DNA from: Clostridia bacterium
GTDB lineage: Bacteria; Bacillota; DTU025
Reading direction: 5' to 3'
DNA: 64,000 nt
NCBI GenBank assembly: GCA_034926675.1
Contig: JAYFQW010000070.1
Location: forward strand, 1-64,000
Part shown: positions 26,414 through 35,322 of the stretch, piece by piece
Numbering within the stretch: position 1 is the first letter of the stretch
Layout of the letters: every line of letters starts with the position of its first letter
Notes under the pieces: generated by a model
Database searches by the model: none
What the model saw: the letters and a program-made list of their open reading frames with translations, nothing else
What the model was told of the DNA's origin: nothing
Translations under genes and position numbers: made by a program

Positions 26414-27391
26414 ATGAAGCGTAACATCACAAGACTGATCGCCTGTTGTATGCTGATCGCGATGTTGGCGGGAAGCCCGGTATCGGCGGCCATGAGATTC
26501 GTGACCATATCCACAGGCCCCGTGGGCGGCGAGTGGTATGTACTCGGGGGCATTCTCTCAGAGCTGCTTAAGGAGCCACTTGCGGGCATCAAGGTGACAG
26601 CCACCACCGGCGGGTCGGTTGCGAACCTCAGCACAGTCGCGAGCGGCAAGTCCGACATCGCCACCACCCAGGACCAGTTGCTGTTCGAAGCGCGCAACGG
26701 GACTGGTGATTTTGCGGGCCAGGGTTCATATGACAACGTAATGGGCCTCGCCTACCTGGGCGACATCTACATGAGTGTGTTTCTCGTGAGGGAGGACATG
26801 CAGATCAACTCCCTAGATGATATCAAGACCAAGAAACTGCCCATCAAGATTCTCACTGCTCCGACAGGGTCGTCGCCATCAAAGGCTGCAGAACGGATGC
26901 TTGCCGAGTACGGAGTTACGCCCGAGTCCCTGAAGTCGTGGGGCGGAAGCATAAACTATGTCTCATACTCCGATGCTAGCTCGCTAATAAGCGACGGCCA
27001 CGCGGACGCATACTGCGGACCGATCATGCCTGCCATAGTGGAGCTTAGTGTGTCGCGGAAGGTGAAGATGCTTCCCGTTAAGCTACAAGTGCTGGATCAG
27101 ATGACAGGCAAGTACAAGTATGGCCGATCTGTGATCCCCAAGAACGCCTACTACTTCGTCAAGGCTGACACTCCGGTGATGACCGAGTCTCCCATCCTGA
27201 TCGTTCGGGCTGACCTTCCAGAAGATATCGTGTATACGATAACCAAGGCTATCTGCACTAACCCCGAACGTATTCGGGAGTCTGGGAAGACTTACGCTGG
27301 CTTCGCTCCCAGAATCACGGCAAACATCGCTGGCGGACCAATTCACCCTGGGGCACTTCGCTATTACAAGGAGCAGGGCTGGATGAAGTAG
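26414..27391 (+). CDS. TAXI-family TRAP transporter solute-binding protein
   Basis: The ATG follows AAGGAGGATG. The 325-residue protein has a signal peptide (cut near VSAAMRF) and the TAXI hallmark FVTISTGPVGGEWYVLGG, followed by VTATTGGSVANLSTVASGKSDIA. The fused TRAP permease comes next, so the two form one uptake system driven by an ion gradient. TAXI proteins are poorly characterised; some bind glutamate-like or dicarboxylate ligands. Within this operon an amino acid or 2-oxo acid is the natural guess. Confidence 0.9.
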   Translation: MKRNITRLIACCMLIAMLAGSPVSAAMRFVTISTGPVGGEWYVLGGILSELLKEPLAGIKVTATTGGSVANLSTVASGKSDIATTQDQLLFEARNGTGDFAGQGSYDNVMGLAYLGDIYMSVFLVREDMQINSLDDIKTKKLPIKILTAPTGSSPSKAAERMLAEYGVTPESLKSWGGSINYVSYSDASSLISDGHADAYCGPIMPAIVELSVSRKVKMLPVKLQVLDQMTGKYKYGRSVIPKNAYYFVKADTPVMTESPILIVRADLPEDIVYTITKAICTNPERIRESGKTYAGFAPRITANIAGGPIHPGALRYYKEQGWMK

Positions 27392-27414
27392 TGGAATGGC
27401 GCGGGCGCGAGGCT

Positions 27415-27455
27415 GGGGTGGGGAAGCGGCAAGCGTGAGCCCGCTTTTCCGCCCC
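27415..27455 (+). terminator. Hairpin between TAXI binding protein and permease
   Basis: Arms 27415-27430 and 27439-27455 pair over about 16 positions with three G-U pairs and one bulge around an 8-base loop. As in the other transporter operons here, it lies directly after the binding-protein gene and probably lowers permease expression. Confidence 0.5.
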
Positions 27456-27483
27456 GCCGAGTGCGGAGAGGAGGGACCAGATC

Positions 27484-29349
27484 GTGGATGACAATAGGGC
27501 GCTAAAGTACACAGTTATAGCACTGTCGGTTGCATTCGCCGCATTCCACCTATATACTGCAGCTTTCGGATCGTACGCTGCTCATCTTCAGCGCAGTGTG
27601 CACCTGGCATTTGCAGTGGTCCTCGGATTCCTGGTTTATCCTGCGTCGAAAGACGGCAAGGTTAGGTGGTACGACATCATCCTCGCGGCCCTTGCCGCGG
27701 TCTCTTTTGGGTACATCGCCTTCAAGTACGAGGAGATTGCGCTCAGGCAGAGCCTGGTTACGCCCTTGTCAAGTCTAGATATCGTCATGGGCATACTCGT
27801 CATTGTACTTTTGCTGGAGATCACAAGACGATCAGTAGGGCTGGTGCTGAGCATCGTAGCTGTCGTATTCGCAGCGTACGTGCTGGCTGGTCCGTACCTT
27901 CCGGACCTCATTGCACACAGAGGATTCTCTCTGGTCGACCTCATCGATTACCAGGTGTTCGGTTTGGATGGCATATACTCCATACCCATGAGCACATCAG
28001 CTACGTACATCGTTCTGTTTATCATCCTTGGCACTCTGATGGAGTTCAACAAGACCGGCGATGTCATGATGGATATCGGGAAGGCTCTTGCCGGACGGTA
28101 CAGAGGCGGCTCGGCAAAGGTCGCATGCGTGTCGTCAGCCCTGTTTGGATCGATATCCGGAAGCGCTGCGGCGAACGTGTACGCCACAGGCACTTTCACG
28201 ATCCCAATGATGAAGAAGATCGGGTATTCGCCTGCGTTCGCTGGGGCAGTGGAGGCAGTGGCATCCACCGGAGGCCAGTTGATGCCGCCAGTGATGGGAG
28301 CATCGGCGTTCCTCATGGCGGAGCTGCTTGGAGTACCGTACATTCAAATCTGCAAGATCGCGCTAATTCCGGCGCTCTTGTACTACAGTGCGCTCTTCTT
28401 CGTGCTCGACTTCGAGGCCGCCAAGCTAGGAATAAAAGGTATGGATAAGGACGAGCTTCCCACATGGCGTTGCATACTCCCGAGAGCGTACCTGCTTCTC
28501 CCGCTGGTGTTCCTGATTGTGGTGCTGATGAACGGGTTCACACCGTTCCGGGCTGCATTTCTCGGCATCATCGCCACTATCGTGCTTAGCTTCTTCAGTA
28601 AGGAGACTCGGTTCACTCTCAGCTCATTTACGCAGGCTCTAGCGGTTTCAGCCAAGCGGACGGTGATGATCGCTGCAGCGTGCGGAGCGGCGGGTATTGT
28701 GATAGGAGCGATAACCCTCACAGGATTCGGGCTTTCCCTATCGAGCATCATCATCTCTCTGTCGCGTGGCAGCCAGATACTGGCTCTTCTTCTCGTCATG
28801 CTCTCAGCCATTGTGATGGGAATGGGAACTCCGACGACAGTCGCATACATCGTCGTATCAACCATGGCGGTGCCAGTGATGAAGAACCTGGGCTACCCGA
28901 CCATGGCTTCCCACATGTTCGTGTTCTACTACGCAGTTCTCTCTATGATTACCCCGCCGGTGGCTCTTGCCGCATACGCTGCGGCTGACATTGCAAAGGA
29001 AGACTCCATGAAGATCGGGTTCACAGCCATGAAGATAGGGCTCATCACGTTCACAATCCCATTCGCGTTTCTTTTCGACCCTCCGCTGCTGATGCAGGGA
29101 GTATGGTGGGAGATTGCCCTGAGGTTTGCTACGACGCTGGTGGGAGCAGTGGCGTTCGCCGGCGCCGCCACCGGATGGTTTGGGAAGAAGCTGGGATGGT
29201 TGCACCGGGCGCTATTCTTCGTGGCATTTGGCCTCGTAATAGCTCCAGGATGGACGACGACGATCATTGGACTTGCGCTCACAGCTGCGCTTTGGCTCGT
29301 TCAGCACTACTTGAACTTGCGCGGCGTTGGTGAGAGTCCAACTGCATAA
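27484..29349 (+). CDS. TRAP transporter fused permease (DctQM)
   Basis: The GTG start follows GAGGAGGGA. The 621-residue integral membrane protein joins a short four-helix DctQ-like part (about 1-130) to a long DctM-like part. DctM landmarks include GSISGSAAANVYATGTFTIP, ASTGGQLMPPVMGASAFLMA and VMGMGTPTTVAYIVVSTMAV, plus many hydrophobic segments. Fused TRAP permeases are typical partners of TAXI binding proteins. The DapA-family gene follows 13 bases downstream. Confidence 0.92.
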   Translation: MDDNRALKYTVIALSVAFAAFHLYTAAFGSYAAHLQRSVHLAFAVVLGFLVYPASKDGKVRWYDIILAALAAVSFGYIAFKYEEIALRQSLVTPLSSLDIVMGILVIVLLLEITRRSVGLVLSIVAVVFAAYVLAGPYLPDLIAHRGFSLVDLIDYQVFGLDGIYSIPMSTSATYIVLFIILGTLMEFNKTGDVMMDIGKALAGRYRGGSAKVACVSSALFGSISGSAAANVYATGTFTIPMMKKIGYSPAFAGAVEAVASTGGQLMPPVMGASAFLMAELLGVPYIQICKIALIPALLYYSALFFVLDFEAAKLGIKGMDKDELPTWRCILPRAYLLLPLVFLIVVLMNGFTPFRAAFLGIIATIVLSFFSKETRFTLSSFTQALAVSAKRTVMIAAACGAAGIVIGAITLTGFGLSLSSIIISLSRGSQILALLLVMLSAIVMGMGTPTTVAYIVVSTMAVPVMKNLGYPTMASHMFVFYYAVLSMITPPVALAAYAAADIAKEDSMKIGFTAMKIGLITFTIPFAFLFDPPLLMQGVWWEIALRFATTLVGAVAFAGAATGWFGKKLGWLHRALFFVAFGLVIAPGWTTTIIGLALTAALWLVQHYLNLRGVGESPTA

Positions 29350-29362
29350 GGAGGATATACCA

Positions 29363-30292
29363 GTGACTAAGTGCAAGGACAAACTAGTAAGGCCCGTGGG
29401 TTCGTGGGTCGCGGTGATAACGCCATTCACAGCTGATGACCGCGTTGACATGGAGGGATTCCGCAAGTTAGTCGACTTCCACGTTGGCAACGGAAGTGAT
29501 GGACTGATCTTCCTAGGCTCCACAGGCGAAGCCACCTCGCTATCCATTGACGAGAAGCGCGAAATAGTGGCCTCCATGGCTCCTTACTGCCAGGGCAAGA
29601 TACCTGCATTCTTCGGTGTCACGTGCCCCACGACGCGCGACACCGTGAAGCTGGCTGAGTACGCCGAGGACAATGGCGCAGACGGCGTCATGATGGTGGT
29701 TCCGCCTTATATCTCGCCTCCGCAGGAAGCAATCTATGAGTACTTTGCTACAGTAGCCAGATCCGTATCAATCGGCGTTGCGCTTTACAACAACCCGAGC
29801 AGGGTCATTGTCAACATCGATCCAGAGACGGTTGTGCGTCTGTCTGAGATGCCCAACATCGTGGCCGACAAGGAGGCCATGGGCAACGTCAGTCAGCTCG
29901 CTGAGGTGATGAACGGGACCAAGGGCAGGATGAATCTTCTCTGTTGTGATTTTCCCAAGTACTCTATCATCATACCTACCCTGGCATTGGGAGGGCACGG
30001 GACTGCGAACGTATCTGGGAATATCATTCCCCGAGAGATGGCAGAGATGTCGCGTCCTTGGAGCTCATGGGATGACATAGGACGCACACGCAGGTTGTTC
30101 ACTCAGTATACGCCTATCATGAAGGCCTGCTACTCGGTTACGAATCCAGTGTCCGTGAAGGCCGCCATGGAGATACTAGGTCTCCCCGCTGGCAAGCCGC
30201 GGCTTCCCCTCCTTCCCATGCATGGAGAGAAGCTCGAGGCTCTGAGGCAGCTTCTTGACGGATTCCAGCTCCGTGAGGAATACGGACTATAG
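29363..30292 (+). CDS. DapA/N-acetylneuraminate lyase superfamily protein
   Basis: The open frame begins at 29327 inside the previous gene, but GTG at 29363 has AAGGAGG 8 bases upstream and is taken as the start (309 residues). The TIM-barrel lyase features are clear: VAVITPF, FLGSTGEATSLSIDEK, the conserved Tyr in VALYNNPSRV and the Schiff-base Lys in VADKEAMGN. The family joins or splits pyruvate and an aldehyde. As the operon also makes pyruvate if the first gene is a desulfidase, a catabolic pyruvate aldolase is likelier than lysine biosynthesis. Confidence 0.85.
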   Translation: MTKCKDKLVRPVGSWVAVITPFTADDRVDMEGFRKLVDFHVGNGSDGLIFLGSTGEATSLSIDEKREIVASMAPYCQGKIPAFFGVTCPTTRDTVKLAEYAEDNGADGVMMVVPPYISPPQEAIYEYFATVARSVSIGVALYNNPSRVIVNIDPETVVRLSEMPNIVADKEAMGNVSQLAEVMNGTKGRMNLLCCDFPKYSIIIPTLALGGHGTANVSGNIIPREMAEMSRPWSSWDDIGRTRRLFTQYTPIMKACYSVTNPVSVKAAMEILGLPAGKPRLPLLPMHGEKLEALRQLLDGFQLREEYGL

Positions 30293-30323
30293 TGCCAATA
30301 GGCTGCAACAAGGAGGCGTAGTG

Positions 30324-30713
30324 ATGTCGGAACAGAGATCACTTCACGGCCCAGAGCTGATGGTTCTGAGGCTTAACGCTGGTGAGGATCTATTCTCTGA
30401 GCTGAGGTCGTTCGTAATCGACGGAGACTGGAAAGAGGTAGTGATCATGGGCGCCGCGGGCTCCTTCGACAAGGCCGTGGTGTGCTACCCCAAGGGGGCC
30501 ACCCTGCCTCCGGTAGTAGAGCGGAAAGAGCTAGATGGCGTGTTCGAGATATCATCGCTTTCGGGGAACGCACGTCGTCTTAATGACGGGAGTGTCCATG
30601 TCCATATTCACGGCTCGTTCGCGGAGAATGGCGTCAGGGTGTATGGAGGCGCCATTGGAGAAGGCGCCAGGATATTCAAAATGGCGGATCTGTTCCTACT
30701 GGGAACGCGATAG
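30324..30713 (+). CDS. PPC/DUF296-domain protein
   Basis: ATG at 30324 follows AAGGAGG by 7 bases, giving 129 residues; an open frame from 30255 overlaps the previous gene. The fold is the single PPC domain: LMVLRLNAGEDLFSEL, VVIMGAAGSFDKAVV and the metal-binding HVHIHGSF. Bacterial stand-alone PPC proteins form trimers with a metal site and have no settled function. Some are called DNA-binding by analogy with plant AT-hook proteins. Here it may be a small-molecule binder of the operon. Confidence 0.8.
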   Translation: MSEQRSLHGPELMVLRLNAGEDLFSELRSFVIDGDWKEVVIMGAAGSFDKAVVCYPKGATLPPVVERKELDGVFEISSLSGNARRLNDGSVHVHIHGSFAENGVRVYGGAIGEGARIFKMADLFLLGTR

Positions 30714-30739
30714 CACCGGTCAATTCGGGAGGTCGCACT

Positions 30740-31153
30740 GTGAAGGCTGAGATCAGGAATGTTGATGGCCTTACGATGATGGGGAGAGCCGACAGCAACC
30801 ACTGGGTGGTCATGGACGCCAGTGAAGATCACAATGGCGCAGGGGCTGGCGCAACTCCGATGGAGTTTGTCCTGATGGCGCTCGGAGGGTGCCTTGCCAT
30901 GACAGTCAAGTCACTGCTCAGCAAGAAGAGGCTCGACGTCGGACAGATGACCGTGGAACTCGACGCACAGACCGCGGGTGAGAATCCGCATGTGTTCACA
31001 AGCGTGGATGTGCTGCTCCGCTTTCGCGGCGGGCAACTCACTGGCGACGATGTGGCTTGGGCAGTGGATCTTGCACGCAAGAAGTACTGCCCGGTAGACG
31101 CCATGATCGAGCGGACTGCCCAGGTGAACTGCTCTTGGGATGTGGAGGTCTAG
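30740..31153 (+). CDS. OsmC-family protein
   Basis: The GTG start follows GGGAGG. The 137-residue protein has the OsmC pattern: ATPMEFVLMALGGCLAMTVKSLL with the first redox Cys, and LARKKYCPVDAMI with the second. OsmC/Ohr proteins are thiol-dependent peroxidases. Both cysteines are present, so activity is plausible. As the last gene of the sigma-54 operon it may protect against reactive sulfur or peroxide species linked to cysteine breakdown, which is inference. Confidence 0.88.
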   Translation: MKAEIRNVDGLTMMGRADSNHWVVMDASEDHNGAGAGATPMEFVLMALGGCLAMTVKSLLSKKRLDVGQMTVELDAQTAGENPHVFTSVDVLLRFRGGQLTGDDVAWAVDLARKKYCPVDAMIERTAQVNCSWDVEV

Positions 31154-31165
31154 CAGGGTCAACCA

Positions 31166-32040
31166 GTGGCCCGCGACGGGCACAACGCACGTAGCTGGAC
31201 ATAAAGGAAAGGGCGGCGCGGTGGCGCCGCCCTTCGCCTTGTTCCTGTGGTTGTTCGGGCGAGCGGTCGCGGGCGGCGGGGCAGGATTCTCATTTTTGAG
31301 CGAAAGAGCGGGTGGAGATTCTCATCCGTGAGGATTTTCCGGCGGCTTGCGCTCAAAAATGGGAAACTCCGCCTGGCCCGAGGGCGCGCGCGATCGGGAT
31401 GCCATTGAGGCGCGACTGAATGCAGCCATGGATCGCCAGCGCAAGGATGCCCGCGGCGGGCACAACGCGCGTAGCTGGGCGTAAAGGAAAGGCGGCACGG
31501 CGGCGCCGCCTACCTCGTATGGTCTCGTGGTTGTCCGGGCGAGCGGTCGCGGGCGGCGAGGCAGGATTCTCATTTTTGAGCGAAAGGACAGGTGGAGATT
31601 CTCATCCGTGAGGATTTTCCGGCGGTTCGCGCTCAAAAATGGGAAACTCCGCCTCGCCCGAGGGCGCGCGCGATCGGGATGCCATCGAGGCAGGACTGAA
31701 TGCAGCCATGGATCGCCAGTGCAAGGATGCCCGCGGCGGGCACGACGCGCGTAGCTGGGCGTAAAGGAAAGGGCGGCGCGGTGGCGCCGCCTACCTCGTA
31801 TGGTCTCGTGGTTGTCCGGGCGAGCGGTCGCGGGCGGCGGGGCAGGATTCTCATTTTTGGGTGAAACGGCGGGTGCAGATTCTCATTCGTGAGGATTTTC
31901 CGGCGGTTCGCGCTCAAAAATGGGAAACTCCGCCTCGCCCGAGGGCGCGCGCGATCGGGATGCCATTGAGGCGCGACTGAATGCAGCCATGGATCGCCAG
32001 TGCAAGGATGCCTGCGGCGGGCACGACGCGCGTAGCTGGA
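31166..32040. repeat. 280-bp tandem repeat array, 3 full units plus a partial
   Basis: The landmark GTAGCTGG recurs at 31191, 31471, 31751 and 32032, giving units of 280, 280 and 281 bases that are nearly identical. Each unit contains a GGCGGCGC...GCGCCGCC hairpin. It also contains a larger inverted repeat in which CATTTTTGAGCG pairs with CGCTCAAAAATG about 75 bases away, enclosing a small ATTCTCA/TGAGGAT stem. The open frames crossing it are translations of the repeat and lack ribosome binding sites. It separates the OsmC gene from the argG promoter. An inverted copy lies at 50808-51049. Confidence 0.9.
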
Positions 32041-32192
32041 TGTGGAGGATACCCTTCGAGGATCGCGGGAATCAACGACGCAAGGTGCGCATTGGCGGCC
32101 GCAAATCGGAGTATGGGGCCCCATCCGGCAGTTAGGGTCACGGATGCGACGGAAATCTCCACGCTGCGTCTGATAGCTATCTGTAAGACCAT

Positions 32193-32222
32193 TTGCATAA
32201 ACATGCACAGTCAAAGTATAAT
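32193..32222 (+). promoter_or_regulatory. argG promoter with ARG-box-like palindrome
   Basis: TTGCAT (32193-32198) and TATAAT (32217-32222) are 18 bases apart. TGCAT-AAAC-ATGCA at 32194-32207 overlaps the -35 box and resembles half of an ArgR target (TGAAT-N4-ATTCA type). ArgR or AhrC with arginine would block this promoter. Confidence 0.6.
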
Positions 32223-32261
32223 CATTGATATTGCCCCAGATGATCTGAGGAGGCTATTCAT

Positions 32262-33524
32262 ATGTTGTCTTCCGCTGGCAAAGTCAAGAAAGTGGTGCTG
32301 GCCTATTCTGGAGGATTGGATACATCGGTAGCTATCAAGTGGTTGCAGGAAAGCTACGGAGCTGAAGTTTTGGCGCTGGCCGTGGATGTTGGAGCCAAGA
32401 AGGACTTGGATGTGATACAGAAGAAGGCATTGGCTGTAGGAGCAGTCAAATCCCTCGTGGCCGATGCTCGGAAGTCCTTTGTGCTGGACTATGTATACCC
32501 GTGCTTGAAGGCAAACGCCATGTACGAAGGGAAGTACCCCCTGACTGCCGCGATTTCCCGCCCTCTGATCTCCAAACTTCTCGTGGAGATGGCTCATCAG
32601 GAGTGCGCCGACGCTGTCGCCCATGGGTGCACTGGCAAGGGCAATGACCAGGTCAGGTTCGACGTGTCGATCCAGGCGCTCGATCCGTCGCTCGCCATCA
32701 TTGCGCCGGTGCGCGAGTGGCCTATGTCGCGCGAGAAGGAGATCGAGTACGCAGAGGCCAACAACATCCCGGTTCCAGTCACAGTGAAGAGCCCCTACAG
32801 TGTGGACGAGAATCTCTGGGGACGCAGTGCAGAGTGCGGCGTTCTCGAAGACCCGTGGGTTGAACCGCCGGCCGACGCATACGCCATGACCACCGATCCC
32901 AGCCAGGCGCCTGATGAGCCCGAATACCTGGACATCGATTTCGAACATGGCGTTCCCGTGCGCATAGATGGCGAGGCCATGGACCCGGTGGACATGATCG
33001 AGGCTCTGAACGTCACTGCAGGCAGGCATGGCGTTGGCCGCCTTGACATGGTCGAGAACCGGCTGGTTGGGATAAAGTCGAGAGAGATCTACGAAGCGCC
33101 TGCGGCCACAGTGCTGATCGCGGCGCACCAGGATCTCGAGACCCTCACCATGCCCAGGGAGACACTCCACTTCAAGAAACTCGTCGAGCAGAAATACTCG
33201 GAGGTTGTGTATTTCGGCCTATGGTATTCGCCGCTCCGCGATTCGCTGGATGCTTTCATTGATAGCACACAGAAATCCGTCAGCGGGACTGTCAAGGTGA
33301 AGCTATACAGGGGAACATGTACTGTGGTCGGGCGCCGCTCTCCTCATTCCTTATATGATTATTCATTGGCCACCTACGACAAGGGCGACCGATTCGACCA
33401 TTCCGCAGCGGTAGGATTCATCAATGTCTGGGGTCTCCCCACGAAGGTGGCACGCCAGGCCGAGAGAAGAACGGCCTCGGGGACGTGCACTACGAACAAC
33501 GGCGTCGGGGGGAGCGCCGAATGA
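32262..33524 (+). CDS. argG: Argininosuccinate synthase
   Basis: The ATG follows GAGGAGG. The enzyme joins citrulline and aspartate with ATP in arginine synthesis. The ATP-binding P-loop [15 protein letters not shown] is at about residues 10-24. Further hallmarks are [29 protein letters not shown] and [19 protein letters not shown]. At 420 residues it is slightly longer than usual, with a short tail ending in a Gly/Asn-rich stretch. Its stop overlaps the argH start as ATGA, so the two are translationally coupled. Confidence 0.97.
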   Translation: MLSSAGKVKKVVLAYSGGLDTSVAIKWLQESYGAEVLALAVDVGAKKDLDVIQKKALAVGAVKSLVADARKSFVLDYVYPCLKANAMYEGKYPLTAAISRPLISKLLVEMAHQECADAVAHGCTGKGNDQVRFDVSIQALDPSLAIIAPVREWPMSREKEIEYAEANNIPVPVTVKSPYSVDENLWGRSAECGVLEDPWVEPPADAYAMTTDPSQAPDEPEYLDIDFEHGVPVRIDGEAMDPVDMIEALNVTAGRHGVGRLDMVENRLVGIKSREIYEAPAATVLIAAHQDLETLTMPRETLHFKKLVEQKYSEVVYFGLWYSPLRDSLDAFIDSTQKSVSGTVKVKLYRGTCTVVGRRSPHSLYDYSLATYDKGDRFDHSAAVGFINVWGLPTKVARQAERRTASGTCTTNNGVGGSAE

Positions 33525-34963
33525 AGCTCTGGCAGGGCAGAACGGATGGACGCGTTGACGAGTTGGTCAACACGCTGACCACATCCCTGCCGTTCGATGT
33601 TCGTCTGTTTCGAGAGGATATCGAGGGCAGCATCGCGCATGCCCGGATGCTTGGGTTCACTGAGATAATCCGCCCCGAGGAATCATCGGAAATCATCGCT
33701 GGCCTAGAGTGCATCCTTGCCCAGATGGAGAATGGGTCGTTTGAGTTTGAGCAAGACGATGAGGACATCCATACGGCCGTGGAGCGGGCGCTGATTGCCG
33801 CCATCGGCGAGGCTGGCAAGAAACTACACACCGGCCGAAGCCGGAACGACCAGGTTGCGCTGGACATGCGCCTATGGTGTTTGCGCCGGATTGCCGCGAT
33901 CCAGGATTCCATAAAGAAACTTCAGACCGTGCTTGTGGATCTCTCCGGGCAGCACGTGACTACGATTATGCCAGGCTACACTCACCTGCAGCACGCACAA
34001 CCTGTAACGCTGGGGCATCATCTCATGGCTTACTTTTGGATGCTCCAGCGAGACTGGACGCGTTTGGCTGACTGCCGATTCCGCACCGACGTAATGCCGC
34101 TCGGCGTCGGCGCGCTGGCCGGCACTGCCTACCCACTTGACAGAGAGTTCGTCAAACGGGAACTAGGCTTCTTCCGCATCAGCGAGAACAGCCTCGATAC
34201 CGTGGCGGACCGGGATTTCGTCATCGAGCTAGTGTCTGCATGCACTCTCATCATGACCCATCTCTCGCGCCTCTGTGAGGAACTCGTGCTGTGGTCGACA
34301 TGGGAGTTCAGATTCGTCGAGCTAGAGGATGAGTACACGACAGGTTCCAGTATGATGCCTCAGAAGAAGAACCCCGATGCGGCCGAGTTGATCCGGGGGA
34401 AAACCGGCCGAGTCACGGGCGACCTCATGTCGCTTCTTATGACTATGAAAGCATTGCCGCTCGCATACAACCGAGACATGCAGGAGGACAAGGAAAGGCT
34501 ATTCGACGCCTCCGATACTGTGCTAGCTTCACTCGGAGTCATGTCCTCAATGCTTGCCACCGCCCACTTCAGAGGTGAAAGAATGGCAAGAGCGGCGTCT
34601 GCCGGTTACACTCTGGCCACCGATGTCGCGGATTTTCTAGTGGGGAAGGGCATGCCATTCCGCGATGCTCATCACCTGGTCGGGCAGATCGTCCGCGATT
34701 GTGCTGCACAGGGCATTGAGCTGGAGGAGCTCACCGTCGAAGAGTGGTCCGGCTACTCCCCGCTTCTCGACTCGGCCATCACCGGAGTGCTGAACGCAGA
34801 TCACGCCGTTGCTCGCAGATGTGTGCCTGGCGGTCCTGCGCCCGAGGAAGTGATGGATCAGATTGCCTGCGCAAGGGCCATCCTGTCGGCCCGCCCCTGC
34901 TTTCTTGTCTCCAAAGGGATATCCTCGATGATTGCCTCGAGGGTCACGTGGCCCCGCCCATAA
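33521..34963 (+). CDS. argH: Argininosuccinate lyase
   Basis: ATG at 33521 overlaps the argG stop. The 480-residue enzyme splits argininosuccinate to arginine and fumarate. Signature elements are [51 protein letters not shown] and the family loop [19 protein letters not shown]. The final 20 or so residues ([18 protein letters not shown]) do not look like the usual C-terminus and probably come from read-through into the adjoining scar that holds an ABC ATPase remnant. The catalytic core is complete. Confidence 0.96.
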   Translation: MKLWQGRTDGRVDELVNTLTTSLPFDVRLFREDIEGSIAHARMLGFTEIIRPEESSEIIAGLECILAQMENGSFEFEQDDEDIHTAVERALIAAIGEAGKKLHTGRSRNDQVALDMRLWCLRRIAAIQDSIKKLQTVLVDLSGQHVTTIMPGYTHLQHAQPVTLGHHLMAYFWMLQRDWTRLADCRFRTDVMPLGVGALAGTAYPLDREFVKRELGFFRISENSLDTVADRDFVIELVSACTLIMTHLSRLCEELVLWSTWEFRFVELEDEYTTGSSMMPQKKNPDAAELIRGKTGRVTGDLMSLLMTMKALPLAYNRDMQEDKERLFDASDTVLASLGVMSSMLATAHFRGERMARAASAGYTLATDVADFLVGKGMPFRDAHHLVGQIVRDCAAQGIELEELTVEEWSGYSPLLDSAITGVLNADHAVARRCVPGGPAPEEVMDQIACARAILSARPCFLVSKGISSMIASRVTWPRP

Positions 34964-34984
34964 GTTAGCGGCGTTCCATCGCCA

Positions 34985-35120
34985 TTCTCCTGGATATCAG
35001 CTCGTCCGGGCGTTCGCCCTGGAACTATCCCTCATAATACGCGATGAGCCAGTATCGGCTCTCGATGTGTCAGTCCAGGCGCAGGCACTCAAGGCATTTG
35101 AGGATCTGCGCCTGGACTGA
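34985..35120 (+). pseudogene. Remnant of a peptide ABC transporter ATPase (DppF/OppF type)
   Basis: The frame reads RAFALELSLIIRDEP then VSALDVSVQAQ then LKAFEDLRLD and a stop. This is the Walker B and D-loop region of oligopeptide ABC ATPases. The preceding residues look like a damaged signature motif (SPGYQLV for SGGQ-Q-V). Nothing else of the gene remains. It overlaps the long hairpin at 35064-35126. Confidence 0.75.
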
Positions 35121-35126
35121 CATATC
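35064..35126 (+). terminator. Long hairpin downstream of argH
   Basis: Arms 35064-35084 and 35106-35126 pair over 21 bases with one G-T position. The 21-base loop itself contains CTCAA/TTGAG. It likely ends the argGH transcript. One arm is the DSVQAQ-type coding segment of the ATPase remnant. Confidence 0.7.
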
Positions 35127-35260
35127 TCTTCATCTGCATAAGTCGGAGCCAACCATGCCCTCCTCGGGCTTCACCCATGAGATCGGATACGCGCTTTTCG
35201 AGTACAAATAGTCTCTTCCGAAGAAGGAGTCTGCATGGGAGCGTAGAATATCCAGTGGCC

Positions 35261-35298
35261 GGCACAATTGTGCCGCACAAACGTGCAAATGCTAGCAT
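35261..35298. promoter_or_regulatory. Three consecutive palindromes upstream of the SorC regulator
   Basis: GGCACAATTGTGCC (35261-35274, perfect), GCAC-AAAC-GTGC (35275-35286) and ATGCTAGCAT (35289-35298, perfect) lie end to end, finishing 24 bases before the regulator's ATG. They are good candidates for autoregulatory operators of the SorC protein and the control region of the 35-46 kb cluster. Confidence 0.55.
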
Positions 35299-35322
35299 AG
35301 GCTTGCTGTGGGAGTGTGCCTT

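Noticed and set aside
29363-30292. Lysine-biosynthesis dapA
   Set aside because: The gene sits in a catabolic TRAP operon with no other lysine genes; only superfamily membership is supported.
31166-32040. CRISPR array or gene family in the repeat block
   Set aside because: Units are 280 bases with no short repeat-spacer pattern, and frames such as 31322-31636 on the minus strand are translations of the repeat without ribosome binding sites.
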